Of a DNA stretch of 64,000 nt, positions 34,231-43,683 are shown piece after piece. The position numbers and the translations under genes were made by a program. This DNA is from Limosilactobacillus fermentum (GTDB lineage Bacteria > Bacillota > Bacilli > Lactobacillales > Lactobacillaceae). The stretch lies in NCBI RefSeq assembly GCF_013394085.1, contig NZ_CP040910.1, forward strand, positions 1,104,512 to 1,168,511, in the 5' to 3' direction. The notes below the pieces were generated by a model. It had not been told where the DNA came from and did not search any database. It worked only from the letters and a program-made list of their open reading frames with translations. Positions within the stretch are counted from its first letter, which is position 1, and the number at the start of each line of letters is the position of its first letter.

Positions 34231-35438
34231 TCAAGAATGTTTTTAGCTGCGTTCCAGTCACGAATATGGTGAATACCACAGTTAGGACAAGTCCAGTTTT
34301 TATCATCTAATGTTAGTTTGTCCGTCCCATTAGTGCCCATTACAAAGCCACAATCGCAACATGTTTGGGTAGTATTTCTTGGGTTGATTGTGATAAATTG
34401 ACGCCCATAAAGCTTTGCTTTATAAGCCAACATACCAAGAAATGTTCGCCAGCCAACGTCAGAAATACTAAGTGCTAAAGCATGATTTTTAAGCAAATTC
34501 TTGCTACGCAACTCCTCGGCTACTACTAAATCGTGGTTCTTGATTAATGCGGTAGAAATTTGTTGGAGAAAATTATGCCTTTGGTTCATTACCTTGGCAT
34601 GGAGTTTAGCGACTAACAAGCGCTGTTTTTGATAATTTTTACTATCTCGTAAAGAACGATGTTCTTTTTTTGCACGTTGTTGCCGTCTAGATAAAATGCG
34701 CTGTTCTTTGGCTAATTTGCCTTTAATAGTGCGGTAATATCGTGGATTAGGAACTATGTTGCCTTCACTGTCGGTTAAGAAGTTATCAGTATTAAGATCA
34801 ATTCCAACATGTCCATGAGTAGCTTTGGACACTTTAACAAAAGATTCATCTGAAGCTAACTGCATTGATAAAAAGAAGCGATCCGCTGAATCTTTAGTCA
34901 ACGTCACGGTACCAATTCTAGTCTCGCATATTCTTTTCAAAAGCCGTGCTTGGGAACCGGCAACACGTAACAGTCCTATTTTAGGTACTTTGACATGACT
35001 ATTATCTAGAAAACAGACTGTACCGTTAGTTAGCAACGCAGTTTTTTGCCCCGGGTATTGACAATTGGTTTGATACCGCCAGTGATAACTCTTTCGATGA
35101 AATTTGGGAACGCCAGTGGCGTGAACCTTCCGAAAAGCATTCCAAGCTTTTCGATAGTTCTGAATGGCATTAGCTTTCGTCAAACTATCAATTCGTTTAT
35201 CTTCTAAGAATTGATAGTGATTAGACATTTGCTTAGCGTTTTGGCGCATAGTTAGTTGCTTAATACGATCCTGAACTATGTCAATCGGTAGCTTAACTCT
35301 GCGAAGCTGCATCAGTTCCTTATTGATCGCAACCATTTCGTTATAGATAAAGCGACTAGCGTCACTGTTGATTTTAATCAACTGCTTTTGTTGGTCACTA
35401 GGATAGCAGCGCATTTTTAGGCCATAATGATGTTTCAT
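34206..35438 (-). CDS. tnpB: RNA-guided endonuclease TnpB
   Basis: A 410-residue TnpB with an intact RuvC active site: HVGIDLNTDNF (first Asp), LVVAEELRSKN (Glu) and IRDWNAAKNIL (last Asp). A zinc finger CCDCGF...CPNCG lies between the last two. The N-terminal GLKMRCYPSDQQKQLIK...SRFIYNEMV is the usual start. TnpB cuts DNA matching its guide and helps the element persist. The ATG at 35438 has no good ribosome site. AGGAGGTGA at 35465-35473 instead precedes an ATG in another frame (MKSMAKNE), so one lost A in the AAAAAA run may have detached the native start. Confidence 0.9.
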   Translation of the reverse strand: MKHHYGLKMRCYPSDQQKQLIKINSDASRFIYNEMVAINKELMQLRRVKLPIDIVQDRIKQLTMRQNAKQMSNHYQFLEDKRIDSLTKANAIQNYRKAWNAFRKVHATGVPKFHRKSYHWRYQTNCQYPGQKTALLTNGTVCFLDNSHVKVPKIGLLRVAGSQARLLKRICETRIGTVTLTKDSADRFFLSMQLASDESFVKVSKATHGHVGIDLNTDNFLTDSEGNIVPNPRYYRTIKGKLAKEQRILSRRQQRAKKEHRSLRDSKNYQKQRLLVAKLHAKVMNQRHNFLQQISTALIKNHDLVVAEELRSKNLLKNHALALSISDVGWRTFLGMLAYKAKLYGRQFITINPRNTTQTCCDCGFVMGTNGTDKLTLDDKNWTCPNCGIHHIRDWNAAKNILDKGIAKLA

Positions 35439-35530
35439 TTTTTGCCATTGACTTCATTTGATTTCACCTCCTTTATTGATATGATAACATTATATCATGA
35501 TGTCAATGCATTAACAAAGGAGAGCATATT

Positions 35531-35986
35531 ATGACTAAAGAAAAAATCAAAGATGCCATTTATACTCGTCGTTATATCTATAATTTCCATTATCATTTGA
35601 TCTGGGTAACTAAGTATCGCAATCAGACTTTTACAACCGAGGTCTTATCTAACGAAATGAAAGCTATCTTGCAGCAAGTTGCAGATGACAATGACATCGT
35701 AATCGAAAAGATGGAAGTCATGCCGGATCACATTCATATGCTGATCAGTTTTCCGCCAAGCAAAGCTCCGGCTAGTGCCATTAAGGCGCTCAAAGGACGT
35801 AGTGCCTATATTTTTTTACAGAATCATCCAGAAATACGATGTAGCCAATATTGGGGCGGTCATCTTTGGTCGCCGAGTTACTATATGAGTACATTGGGCA
35901 ATATGAGCAAAGAAGTTGTCGAGAAATATATCAATGACCAAAAATATACAGAAACAAACAAAAAGCCCCATAAAGGGGCTCAATAG
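35531..35986 (+). CDS. tnpA: IS200/IS605 transposase TnpA (Y1 HUH)
   Basis: A 151-residue single-strand transposase. The HUH motif is in MPDHIHMLISFP (about residues 62-73), and the catalytic tyrosine in the helix VEKYINDQKY near the C-terminus (about 129). YNFHYHLIWVTKYRN is the typical N-terminal strand. Length is usual for the family, so it looks active. It cuts and joins the element ends at the subterminal hairpins. It is divergent from tnpB; ATG 35531 has AAAGGAGAG upstream. Confidence 0.93.
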   Translation: MTKEKIKDAIYTRRYIYNFHYHLIWVTKYRNQTFTTEVLSNEMKAILQQVADDNDIVIEKMEVMPDHIHMLISFPPSKAPASAIKALKGRSAYIFLQNHPEIRCSQYWGGHLWSPSYYMSTLGNMSKEVVEKYINDQKYTETNKKPHKGAQ

Positions 35987-36036
35987 TGGCCTATCCATCC
36001 CATGACTAAAGTCACGGGATTTCCGGCTAATATTAA

Positions 36037-36747
36037 TTAAACCAACTTGGTCCGCCGGCGGTAAACGATAAAGCGGCGGAAGATGTATTGCCACGGCAAG
36101 GTTAAGGCGTGCACCAGCCGAGTGTACGGGAAGTAACCGAAGACAAAGAAACCAACTAAGACGTGGATCCGGTAAATCAACGGAACGTTTAACATTAACT
36201 GCCACTGCGGGTTCAGGGTGAAGAGGCTCCGCACCCACGGCCCGATCGATTGACGGTAGTTAAAGTCAATGAAGGCACCGTAAATCGTGCACGACATCCC
36301 GAGCGTGATCGTGATCAACAGGACCCAGTCAACTAAAATGTCGTTGATGCTCGAGGTCTTGTAAACCCGGGCCACGGTCATCCGCCGCCAGGTTAAGATC
36401 GCCATCCCGATCCAAGCCAGGCTACCGGCCGGAATCCCCATCATCAGAGAACCAAATATGTGGTACATGTGTTCCGTGATGCCGAAGTAATCGGTCCAGG
36501 CTTGGGGAACGAGCATCCCCAAGATGTGACCAAAGAAGGCCAGGATGATCCCAATGTGAAAGAGGATGCTCCCAATCATCAGTTTCTTCTTTTCAAAAAT
36601 TTCACTCGACTTGGCCGTGATCGACCCGTGAAAGTACTTAAACCGAATGAAGGTCCCGAAGAAAAAGGACGCCAACATCAGGTAGGGATAATATACCCAC
36701 AGCAGGTGGGCCCAAGCGTTATGCATGTGCGTTCGCCTCCGTTTCAA
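36037..36747 (-). CDS. narI: respiratory nitrate reductase gamma subunit (cytochrome b)
   Basis: A 236-residue membrane protein with five transmembrane helices that oxidises menaquinol and passes electrons through two b hemes to NarH. Heme-ligand histidines sit in LFHIGIILAFFGHILG (helix 2) and in the late helix IYRIHVLVGFFVFGYFPYTRLVH. ATG 36747 is 29 nt inside the 3' end of narJ, so translation is coupled. It is the last gene of narGHJI; the IS605 element starts right behind it. Confidence 0.93.
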   Translation of the reverse strand: MKRRRTHMHNAWAHLLWVYYPYLMLASFFFGTFIRFKYFHGSITAKSSEIFEKKKLMIGSILFHIGIILAFFGHILGMLVPQAWTDYFGITEHMYHIFGSLMMGIPAGSLAWIGMAILTWRRMTVARVYKTSSINDILVDWVLLITITLGMSCTIYGAFIDFNYRQSIGPWVRSLFTLNPQWQLMLNVPLIYRIHVLVGFFVFGYFPYTRLVHALTLPWQYIFRRFIVYRRRTKLV

Positions 36748-37297
36748 CGCAGGACCGGATCAGGCCCCGCACCGCTTTGATTAGTTTCATGTACGGGTCG
36801 TCGGCGTCGGCCAGGGCGTTTTGCAAGAGGGAGTAGGTCCCGTCTTCAATCACCCCTAAGGCGAGTTGGAGGTCGTCTTGGCGGCTGTCGTCCATGAAGT
36901 CGCCATAGGCAAAGAACTCTAAGAGCATCGGCAAGTAATCAGCCAGCTCACTGGTCGTCTCCGCCACGCCGAACATTTCGTACATCATTTTGAGTTTAGC
37001 AAGGATCGTCCCCCGCTCGCGGGAGTCGGTCATCTTGTAATAAGACATGTAAAGGGTGTAGCGCCGGTTCATTTCAAACAGGCTGGCAAAGTGGCTCTCC
37101 TGGTCCAGCAAGGTTCCTTGGTTTAACTCATCGAAGAGCTCACCAAAGGTCACTTGTTGCTCCTTAGATAGCGCTGGATTTTCGACCAAAGCCGCCCGCA
37201 TCTCTGGACTAAAGGTCTCCTGGTCGGGATAATCAATCAAGCGCGACAGGGCCACGAAGACATCCTGGAGCTGGTTAATTTTTGCAAAGTTAATCAC
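36719..37297 (-). CDS. narJ: nitrate reductase assembly chaperone
   Basis: A 192-residue NarJ/TorD-type chaperone that keeps NarG ready for molybdenum-cofactor and Fe-S insertion. The start is GTG 37297, 7 nt after GGGGGG and overlapping the narH stop codon by 8 nt. Helical blocks typical of NarJ are visible: LSRLIDYPDQETF, HFASLFEMNRRYTLYMSYY (the ExxRxxxL-type motif) and LPMLLEFFAYGD. It is cytoplasmic and not part of the mature enzyme. Confidence 0.92.
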   Translation of the reverse strand: MINFAKINQLQDVFVALSRLIDYPDQETFSPEMRAALVENPALSKEQQVTFGELFDELNQGTLLDQESHFASLFEMNRRYTLYMSYYKMTDSRERGTILAKLKMMYEMFGVAETTSELADYLPMLLEFFAYGDFMDDSRQDDLQLALGVIEDGTYSLLQNALADADDPYMKLIKAVRGLIRSCVETEANAHA

Positions 37298-38849
37298 GCC
37301 AAATCCCCCCGTAGAAGCTTTCTGCGTAAATTTGGTTGGTTGATTCACCAGCTTCGGCCTTCTTAAACATGCTGGAGTGTTGTGGTGCCAAGGCACAGCC
37401 TTCACATTCATCGTAACCCAGGGTCCCCTGTTCGGATTGTGCGTCTTCGAACTGGGACTTGTTGGATTGCGGAATCACAAAGCGGTCTTCGTACTTAGCG
37501 ATCGCCAGTAGGCGGTACAGTGAAGTGGCCGAGTTTTCGGTCAAGTCAACCTTAGCCAGCTTAGTGGTATCGAAGTCTTGACCGGCCGTCTTCGCCCGCA
37601 TGTAAAGCCGCATCATAGCCAGCTTGTAAAGGGCCTGCTTGATGACCGGTACGTTACCCCCGGTCAAAAGGTTAGCCAGGTATTCAACCGGCACCCGCAT
37701 CTGGTCAATACCCGGGAAGATCATTTCCGGGTTCTTCATTGAATCCCGTCCTTCAAAGTAGGACATCACTGGTGACAGAGGCGGAATGTACCAAACCATC
37801 GGCATCGTCCGGTATTCCGGGTGCAGCGGGAAGGCAATCTTTTCTTCGACCGCCATCCGGTAGATCGGTGACTTTTGGGCCGCTTCGATCATTTCCTCAG
37901 AGATCCCTTCCTTTAAAGCTTGGTCGACAATTTCCGGGTCGTTGGGGTCCAAGAAGAGGTCCAATTGGGCTTCGTAAAGCTTCGTTTGGTCCGGCGTGGA
38001 AGCGGCTTCTTCCACCCGGTCGGCGTCGTAGAGCATCGCCCCGATGTAGCGGATCCGACCGACACAAGTTTCGGCACAAACGGTTGGCAACCCCTCTTCA
38101 ATCCGTGGGTAACAGAAGGTACACTTCTCGGCCTTGTGGGTCTTCCAGTTGAAGTACACCTTCTTATATGGGCAACCGGTCATGCAAAAACGCCAGCCCC
38201 GGCACCGTTCCTGGTCGACCAAGACGATCCCGTCTTCGTCACGCTTGTACATCGCCCCGGACGGACAAGAAGCCACGCACGGTGCGTTTAAGCAGTGTTC
38301 ACACAGCCGCGGTAAGTAAACCATGAAGGCCTGCTCGAAGTTCTTCTTGATGTCCGATTCGATCTTTTGCATGTTCGGGTCCTGGTTAACGTATTCCGTT
38401 GAACCAGCCAGGTCATCATCCCAGTTCGGTCCGGTGGTTAATTCCATATCCAAACCAGTGATTTGCGACTTTGGCCGGGCCACTGGTTGGTGCTTTTTCT
38501 CCGGGCCAAACAGGGTCTTGTAATCGTAGGTCCATGGCTCGTAGTAGTTGTCTAATTCGGGCATGTCGTTGTTGTAAAAGATCTTCCCCAGGGCGATCTT
38601 GTTCAACTTGTTTCCGGCCTTTAACTCCAATTTTCCCTTGGAATTTAAGGTCCAGCCCCCGTGGTATTGTTCTTCGTCTTCCCAGCGCTTAGGGTACCCG
38701 ACCCCGGGCTTGGTTTCGACGTTGTTAAACCACATGTATTCGGCCCCGGGCCGGTTGGTCCAGGTGTTTTTGCAGGTTACCGAACAGGTATGACAACCAA
38801 TACACTTATCAAGGTTTAAGACCATCCCGATTTGTGCTTTAATCTTCAT
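37290..38849 (-). CDS. narH: respiratory nitrate reductase beta subunit
   Basis: A 519-residue iron-sulfur protein that carries electrons from NarI to NarG. Four cysteine groups are present: CIGCHTCSVTCK (16-26), CEHCLNAPCVASCP, CRGWRFCMTGCP and CTFCYPRIEEGLPTVCAETC. The tryptophan replacing a cysteine in the third group is the hallmark of the [3Fe-4S] cluster, so the usual 3x[4Fe-4S] + 1x[3Fe-4S] set is expected. ATG 38849 lies just inside the 3' end of narG. No defects are seen. Confidence 0.96.
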   Translation of the reverse strand: MKIKAQIGMVLNLDKCIGCHTCSVTCKNTWTNRPGAEYMWFNNVETKPGVGYPKRWEDEEQYHGGWTLNSKGKLELKAGNKLNKIALGKIFYNNDMPELDNYYEPWTYDYKTLFGPEKKHQPVARPKSQITGLDMELTTGPNWDDDLAGSTEYVNQDPNMQKIESDIKKNFEQAFMVYLPRLCEHCLNAPCVASCPSGAMYKRDEDGIVLVDQERCRGWRFCMTGCPYKKVYFNWKTHKAEKCTFCYPRIEEGLPTVCAETCVGRIRYIGAMLYDADRVEEAASTPDQTKLYEAQLDLFLDPNDPEIVDQALKEGISEEMIEAAQKSPIYRMAVEEKIAFPLHPEYRTMPMVWYIPPLSPVMSYFEGRDSMKNPEMIFPGIDQMRVPVEYLANLLTGGNVPVIKQALYKLAMMRLYMRAKTAGQDFDTTKLAKVDLTENSATSLYRLLAIAKYEDRFVIPQSNKSQFEDAQSEQGTLGYDECEGCALAPQHSSMFKKAEAGESTNQIYAESFYGGIWRD

Positions 38850-41800
38850 TCCAGTTCACCTTCTTTAACTTTCTTACGTTCGCGTACAGGTCCCGCTGGT
38901 TCCCGGTTGGGCCATAGTAGTTCCAACCGTATGACAACTGACCATAGCCGCCGACCATGTGGGTAGGCTTAACGTGGATCTGGGTTGGGGCGTTGTGCGA
39001 GCCCCCCCGGTTCCCGGTGATCGTTGACAGCGGTTCGTAGATTTCATTGTCCTGGGCGTGGTACATGTATAAGGAACCCTTAGGCATCCGGTGGGAAACC
39101 ACCGCCCGGGCGGTAACGACCCCGTTCCGGTTATAAAGTTCAATCCAGTCGTTGTCCTTGACGTCAATTGCCTCGGCGTCTTGCGGGCTCATCCAAACGG
39201 TTGGGCCACCCCGGAAGAGGGTCAGCATTTCCAGGTTATCGTAGTACATGGTGTGGATGTTCCACTTCCCGTGCGGGGTCATGTAACGAAGGGTGACTTC
39301 CTTGTCGGCAGGGGTGACCTCAACGTCACCAGGTCCCATCACTTGTGGTGGCAAGGACGGCTTAAAGGTCGCCAACCCTTCCCCGAAGTCGAGGAAGATT
39401 TCGTGATCCAAGTAGAATTGTTGACGCCCAGTCAGGGTTTCCCACGGTTGGAGGCGTTCAACGTTCAAGGAGAAGGCCGAGTAACGGTCACCGTTGTGCT
39501 TAGCAGAGGTCCCGATTGGGGTTGGATAAGCCTCTCGCGGCTGGGCGGTGATGTTTTTAAAGGTCATCTTGGCTTCGGCGCGGCCACGGCCAATGTCGGT
39601 TAACTTTTCACCAGAGGCCTGTTCCCGCTTTTTCCACCCCAGGTCAGCCAAGCGCCCGTTGGAGGCCGTCGACATCCGCAAGACGGCGTCACAGACCTTG
39701 GTGTCTTCGTCTAGCATTGGTAAGCCAGCGTTGTAGCCATCGGTGTAGGTCCCTAGCTCATCCTTAAGCTCTTCAATTTCTGGGGTGACGTCATAGCCGT
39801 AGTTAGCGGCCATGCTTGGGCCCAGGGAAACGTACTGGTCGTAGATGTGGTGGTAGTTACGTTCCACTAAAGACATTGACGGCATTGTCTTGCCCGGAAC
39901 TGGCTCGCATTCGCCCTTCTTCCAGTCCTTGATTTGGCCCAGTGGCTGGCTGATTTCACCCGGCGTCCCGTGGCCCAGTGGCTGGGTCTTTAAGTCGTAA
40001 CCAGTTTCCGGTAGGTACTTTTTGGCCATTTGGGTAAAGGTCTTAGCCAAGAGCTTAAACTGTTGCCAATCGGAGCGTGATTCCCACATCGGACTGATCG
40101 CCTTGTTGAACGGGTGAATGTAAGGGTGCATGTCGGTTGACGACAGGTCCTCTTTTTCGTACCAGGTTGCCGCCGGTAAGACCACGTCGGAGTACATAGC
40201 CGTCGAAACCATCCGGAAGTCCATGTCGACAACCAGGTCAAGCTTCCCAGTCGTGTCCTCGTCGTGCCAGACCATTGTCTCGGGCTTCAAGCGGGTGTTG
40301 GCCTTGGCCAAGAGCCCATTTTCGGCACCCAGGAGGTGCTTCATGAAGTACTCGGCCCCCTTCCCAGAGGAGGCAAACAGGTTGGAACGCCACAAGAAGA
40401 AGTTTTTCGGCTGGTTTTGCTTGGCGTCTGGGTCCTCGGCGGCGAAGTGCAGGGTGCCGGCCTTGAGCTCTTCCACCACCCGCTTTTGAATTTCCTTAAT
40501 GTCTTTGGTTTGGTAATCATCGACAAAGGACAGGGAGTTGCGGTCAAATTGCGGGTAAGACGGCAGCCAACCGAGGCGGATTGCCATTTGAACGTAATCG
40601 GCGTTGTTTAGGTAACGGTGGTCACCCTGATAAACCGGCGAGTACTGTTGCTGGTTTTCCATTTCCTCGTAACGCCATTGGTCGGTGGCAAAGTAGTACC
40701 AAGTCGTCCCCTGTTGTTGGCGGGCACCACCCTTGTGCCAGTCGTTGGCAAAGGTGATGTTGGCCCACCCTTCTTGGGGCCGGAGCTTTTCTTGGCCGAC
40801 GTAGTGCGCCCAGCCGCCACCTTGCACCCCGATGCAACCACACAACATCAGCATGTTGATGATCGCCCGGTAGTTCATGTCGGCGTTAAACCAGTGGTTA
40901 ACCCCACCACCCATGATAACCATTGACTTTCCGCCGGTATCAAGGGCGTTTTGGGCAAATTCACGGGCGATCTGGGTAACTAGTTCCGGCTTGACGCCGG
41001 TATATTGTTCTTGCCAGGCCGGCGTGAAGAAGGAGTTGGCGTCGTTTTCGTCTTGGGCGGCCAGTTCGTCGCCCGCCCGACGCTTAACCCCGTATTGGGC
41101 GAGCATCAGGTCGTAAACCGTGGTCAGGTAGTGGGTTGAACCATCGGCAAAGGTTACCTCTTGGACCGGGATGTGACGTGCCACGACCGAATTACCTTCG
41201 TTAGAAAAGGACGGGAAGTCAATTACAACTTCCTTAGTTGGCGTTACCTGGTCTTCAACGGACAACGCCGGATCAATGGCGTTGCCAGCGGCGTCCTTTA
41301 ATTCTAGGTTCCACTGGGTGCCTTGATCATAATCCTGTCCCAGGGTCCCGTTCGGCACAACGTAGCGGTTGGATTTGGTGTCGTAAACCACCGTCTTCCA
41401 ATCGGCGTTGGTCACGGCGTCGTTTGTCAAATCGTTGATTCGCACGTAGCGTCCCGAAGTTAGGTGGTCATTGCCGGCCGCCGAAGGAATTAATTCAACC
41501 ATAAACGGCAGGTCGGAGTACTGCTTGGAGTAGTTAATGAAGGCCTGCTCGTGGCGCTTTTGGTAGAACTCGTTTAGGATCACGTAGGTCATCCCCTGAG
41601 CGACGGCCGAGTCGCTCCCCGGTTCCGGTGCCAACCAGTCGTCGGCAAACTTAACGTTTTCGGCGTAATCCGGGCTGACGGCGACGATCTTGGTCCCCTT
41701 GTAGCGAACTTCGGTCATAAAGTGGGCATCCGGGGTCCGGGTTAACGGAATGTTGGAACCCCACATAATGATGTAAGAAGAGTTGTACCAGTCGGCTGAT

Positions 41801-42504
41801 TCTGGCACGTCGGTTTGTTCCCCCCAAACCTGCGGGGAAGCAGGCGGTAGGTCGGCATACCAATCGTAAAAGGACATCACTTCGCCCCCCAGCAGGGATA
41901 AGAAGCGCACCCCGGCCCCAAACGAGATCATTGACATGGCCGGGATCGGGGTAAAGCCGGCGATCCGGTCGGGTCCATAATTTTTAATCGTGTAGATCAA
42001 GGAAGCCGAAATCAATTCGAGGGCCTCGGCACGGTGAACACGGACCATTCCCCCGTGCCCCCGGGCCGACTTGTATTCCTTGGCCTTTTGTGGATCTTCG
42101 ACAATTGAGGCCCACGCGTCAATCGGGCTTTCGTGGTTTTGCTTGGCGTCTTGCCACATCTTCCACAGCCGGCCCCGAATGTATGGGTATTTGATCCGCA
42201 CCGGGCTGTACTCATACCATGAGAAGCTGGCCCCCCGCGGACAACCCCGCGGCTCGTAACCCGGGATGTTTGGCCCACACGATGGGTAGTCGGTGGCCTG
42301 GTGTTCCCAGGTAATGACCCCTTGCTTGACGTAAACGTTCCAGCTACAAGAACCGGTACAGTTAACCCCGTGGGTCGTCCGAACAACCTTGTCGTGGGCC
42401 CAGCGCTGCCGGTAAAGCTTTTCCCAGCGCCGTGAGTTTTCTTCTAGCTGGGTGAAGGTACCGTTGAACTTTTCAACCTTGTGAAAAAAACGTGACTTAA
42501 TCAC
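38839..42504 (-). CDS. narG: respiratory nitrate reductase alpha subunit
   Basis: A 1221-residue molybdopterin enzyme that reduces nitrate to nitrite. The start is GTG 42504, 7 nt after AGGAGGG. The N-terminal H-x3-C-x3-C (His45, Cys49, Cys53) plus a further Cys in CPRGASFSW bind the FS0 cluster, and SSYIIMWGSN includes the molybdenum-ligand aspartate region. There is no twin-arginine signal at the start (MIKSRFFHKVEKFNGTF), as usual for cytoplasm-facing NarG of Firmicutes. It heads narGHJI and is divergent from the moeB-like gene. Confidence 0.97.
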   Translation of the reverse strand: MIKSRFFHKVEKFNGTFTQLEENSRRWEKLYRQRWAHDKVVRTTHGVNCTGSCSWNVYVKQGVITWEHQATDYPSCGPNIPGYEPRGCPRGASFSWYEYSPVRIKYPYIRGRLWKMWQDAKQNHESPIDAWASIVEDPQKAKEYKSARGHGGMVRVHRAEALELISASLIYTIKNYGPDRIAGFTPIPAMSMISFGAGVRFLSLLGGEVMSFYDWYADLPPASPQVWGEQTDVPESADWYNSSYIIMWGSNIPLTRTPDAHFMTEVRYKGTKIVAVSPDYAENVKFADDWLAPEPGSDSAVAQGMTYVILNEFYQKRHEQAFINYSKQYSDLPFMVELIPSAAGNDHLTSGRYVRINDLTNDAVTNADWKTVVYDTKSNRYVVPNGTLGQDYDQGTQWNLELKDAAGNAIDPALSVEDQVTPTKEVVIDFPSFSNEGNSVVARHIPVQEVTFADGSTHYLTTVYDLMLAQYGVKRRAGDELAAQDENDANSFFTPAWQEQYTGVKPELVTQIAREFAQNALDTGGKSMVIMGGGVNHWFNADMNYRAIINMLMLCGCIGVQGGGWAHYVGQEKLRPQEGWANITFANDWHKGGARQQQGTTWYYFATDQWRYEEMENQQQYSPVYQGDHRYLNNADYVQMAIRLGWLPSYPQFDRNSLSFVDDYQTKDIKEIQKRVVEELKAGTLHFAAEDPDAKQNQPKNFFLWRSNLFASSGKGAEYFMKHLLGAENGLLAKANTRLKPETMVWHDEDTTGKLDLVVDMDFRMVSTAMYSDVVLPAATWYEKEDLSSTDMHPYIHPFNKAISPMWESRSDWQQFKLLAKTFTQMAKKYLPETGYDLKTQPLGHGTPGEISQPLGQIKDWKKGECEPVPGKTMPSMSLVERNYHHIYDQYVSLGPSMAANYGYDVTPEIEELKDELGTYTDGYNAGLPMLDEDTKVCDAVLRMSTASNGRLADLGWKKREQASGEKLTDIGRGRAEAKMTFKNITAQPREAYPTPIGTSAKHNGDRYSAFSLNVERLQPWETLTGRQQFYLDHEIFLDFGEGLATFKPSLPPQVMGPGDVEVTPADKEVTLRYMTPHGKWNIHTMYYDNLEMLTLFRGGPTVWMSPQDAEAIDVKDNDWIELYNRNGVVTARAVVSHRMPKGSLYMYHAQDNEIYEPLSTITGNRGGSHNAPTQIHVKPTHMVGGYGQLSYGWNYYGPTGNQRDLYANVRKLKKVNWNED

Positions 42505-42642
42505 TGTTATCCCTCCTAAAAATGTACTTGGCCCACTAGTGCTTAATAAAGTAAGCCATTTCCCTAATACCAACACTAGCACCCAAATTGCTATACTACG
42601 ACTAGGGAAAGTCCTATATTTTTAATAAAGGAGGCGGAAACC
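42505..42642. promoter_or_regulatory. divergent nar/moe promoter region with NreC-like boxes
   Basis: TAGGG-AAAG-TCCTA (42603-42616) fits the NreC consensus TAGGG-N4-CCCTA with one mismatch. A second half-site TCCCTAATA lies at 42561-42569. Similar half-sites occur upstream of other genes of the island (57232, 57412, 61347). Confidence 0.6.
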
Positions 42643-43662
42643 ATCGACCGTTACGACCGCCAACGCCGGGTGACTTCCATCGGAGCAGCCGGTCAAGAAA
42701 AAATTAGCCAAGCCACCGTCTTAGTGGCTGGTTGCGGCGCCTTGGGTTCTTACGTTGCCGAGCAACTCACCCGGGCCGGCGTCGCCCACCTGATTTTAGT
42801 TGATCCCGATCAGGTGTCATTAACCAACTTACAACGCCAGGCCCTCTTTGATGAAGACGACGTTAAGCAACACCGTCTCAAAGTGATGGCCGCTAAAAAC
42901 CACCTTAACCAAATTAACCACGAGGTCGAAATTACGCCGCTGCCGGCCCCACTCTCGATCGACTTACTCAACGAGTTAGATTTTGACCTCGTCATTGACT
43001 GTTTGGATAACTACCAGGCCCGCGACCTGATCAACCAAGCGGCCTGGGTCCATCAGTTTTCTTATGTCTTTGGCTCCTGCGCCGGCAACTTCGGTAACGT
43101 TATGTTAATTGACCCGAGCAAGGGGCCTTGTTTAAACGACGTTTTCCCGGATTTAGAGGCGCTCAAGGCCACCGATTGCGACTTAATTGGGGTCACCACC
43201 CCGTTGGTACCGCTGGTGGCGGCCAACCAGGTCAGCCTGGCCCTCCACTACCTAGTCGACCCGGCGACGGTTAACTATGACCGCCTGTTAACAATTGACG
43301 CTTGGAACGGCGACTTCAACTACTTCCGCGTCCAAAAGCGACCGGATTGCCCAGTTTGCGCCAATCACAAGCTAACGGTTGAACCAGACGTCAGCCCGCA
43401 AGTCCGTGTCCTGTGCGGTAGCCAAACCTACCTAATGGACCTAACCGAACGTCTTGATTTAAATGACCTCGCCGACTGGTTAACGGATCGCCAAATCGAA
43501 GTCGAACAAAGCCCCAAGTTCATCCACTTTACCTTTAACCAAAACGAACTATCCGCCTTTAAAAACGGCCGTTTGATCCTCTACGGGGCCCCCGACCTGG
43601 CGGACGCCGAAAATCAATTCGACCGCTTTTTAGCCGTCACCAACCACTTAATGACCCAGTAG
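42643..43662 (+). CDS. moeB: MoeB/ThiF-family adenylyltransferase
   Basis: A 339-residue E1-like enzyme that adenylates the C-terminal Gly-Gly of MoaD for sulfur transfer. The GxGxxG loop is GCGALG (30-35), ATP contacts include LVDPDQVSLTNLQRQ, and CPVC begins the zinc site. The conserved N-terminal RYDRQ motif (residues 3-7) is encoded upstream of the first ordinary start (GTG 42670). An ATC codon at 42643, 8 nt after AGGAGG, is the only start that retains it. It heads the moeB-moaB-moeA-mobB/moaC-mobA operon. Confidence 0.85.
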   Translation: MDRYDRQRRVTSIGAAGQEKISQATVLVAGCGALGSYVAEQLTRAGVAHLILVDPDQVSLTNLQRQALFDEDDVKQHRLKVMAAKNHLNQINHEVEITPLPAPLSIDLLNELDFDLVIDCLDNYQARDLINQAAWVHQFSYVFGSCAGNFGNVMLIDPSKGPCLNDVFPDLEALKATDCDLIGVTTPLVPLVAANQVSLALHYLVDPATVNYDRLLTIDAWNGDFNYFRVQKRPDCPVCANHKLTVEPDVSPQVRVLCGSQTYLMDLTERLDLNDLADWLTDRQIEVEQSPKFIHFTFNQNELSAFKNGRLILYGAPDLADAENQFDRFLAVTNHLMTQ

Positions 43663-43683
43663 AAAGGAGCAGATAGTAGTACC

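Larger units (their letters stand above)
34020..36018 (-). mobile_element. IS200/IS605-family element with divergent tnpA and tnpB
   Basis: Subterminal hairpins mark both ends: CCACTGAC-TAAA-GTCAGTGG at 34039-34058 (right end, beyond the 3' end of tnpB) and CCCATGAC-TAAA-GTCACGGG at 35999-36018 (left end). They enclose tnpB and tnpA. Like other members it has no terminal inverted repeats or target duplication. It lies about 20 bp downstream of the narI stop codon. Exact ends are approximate. Confidence 0.8.
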
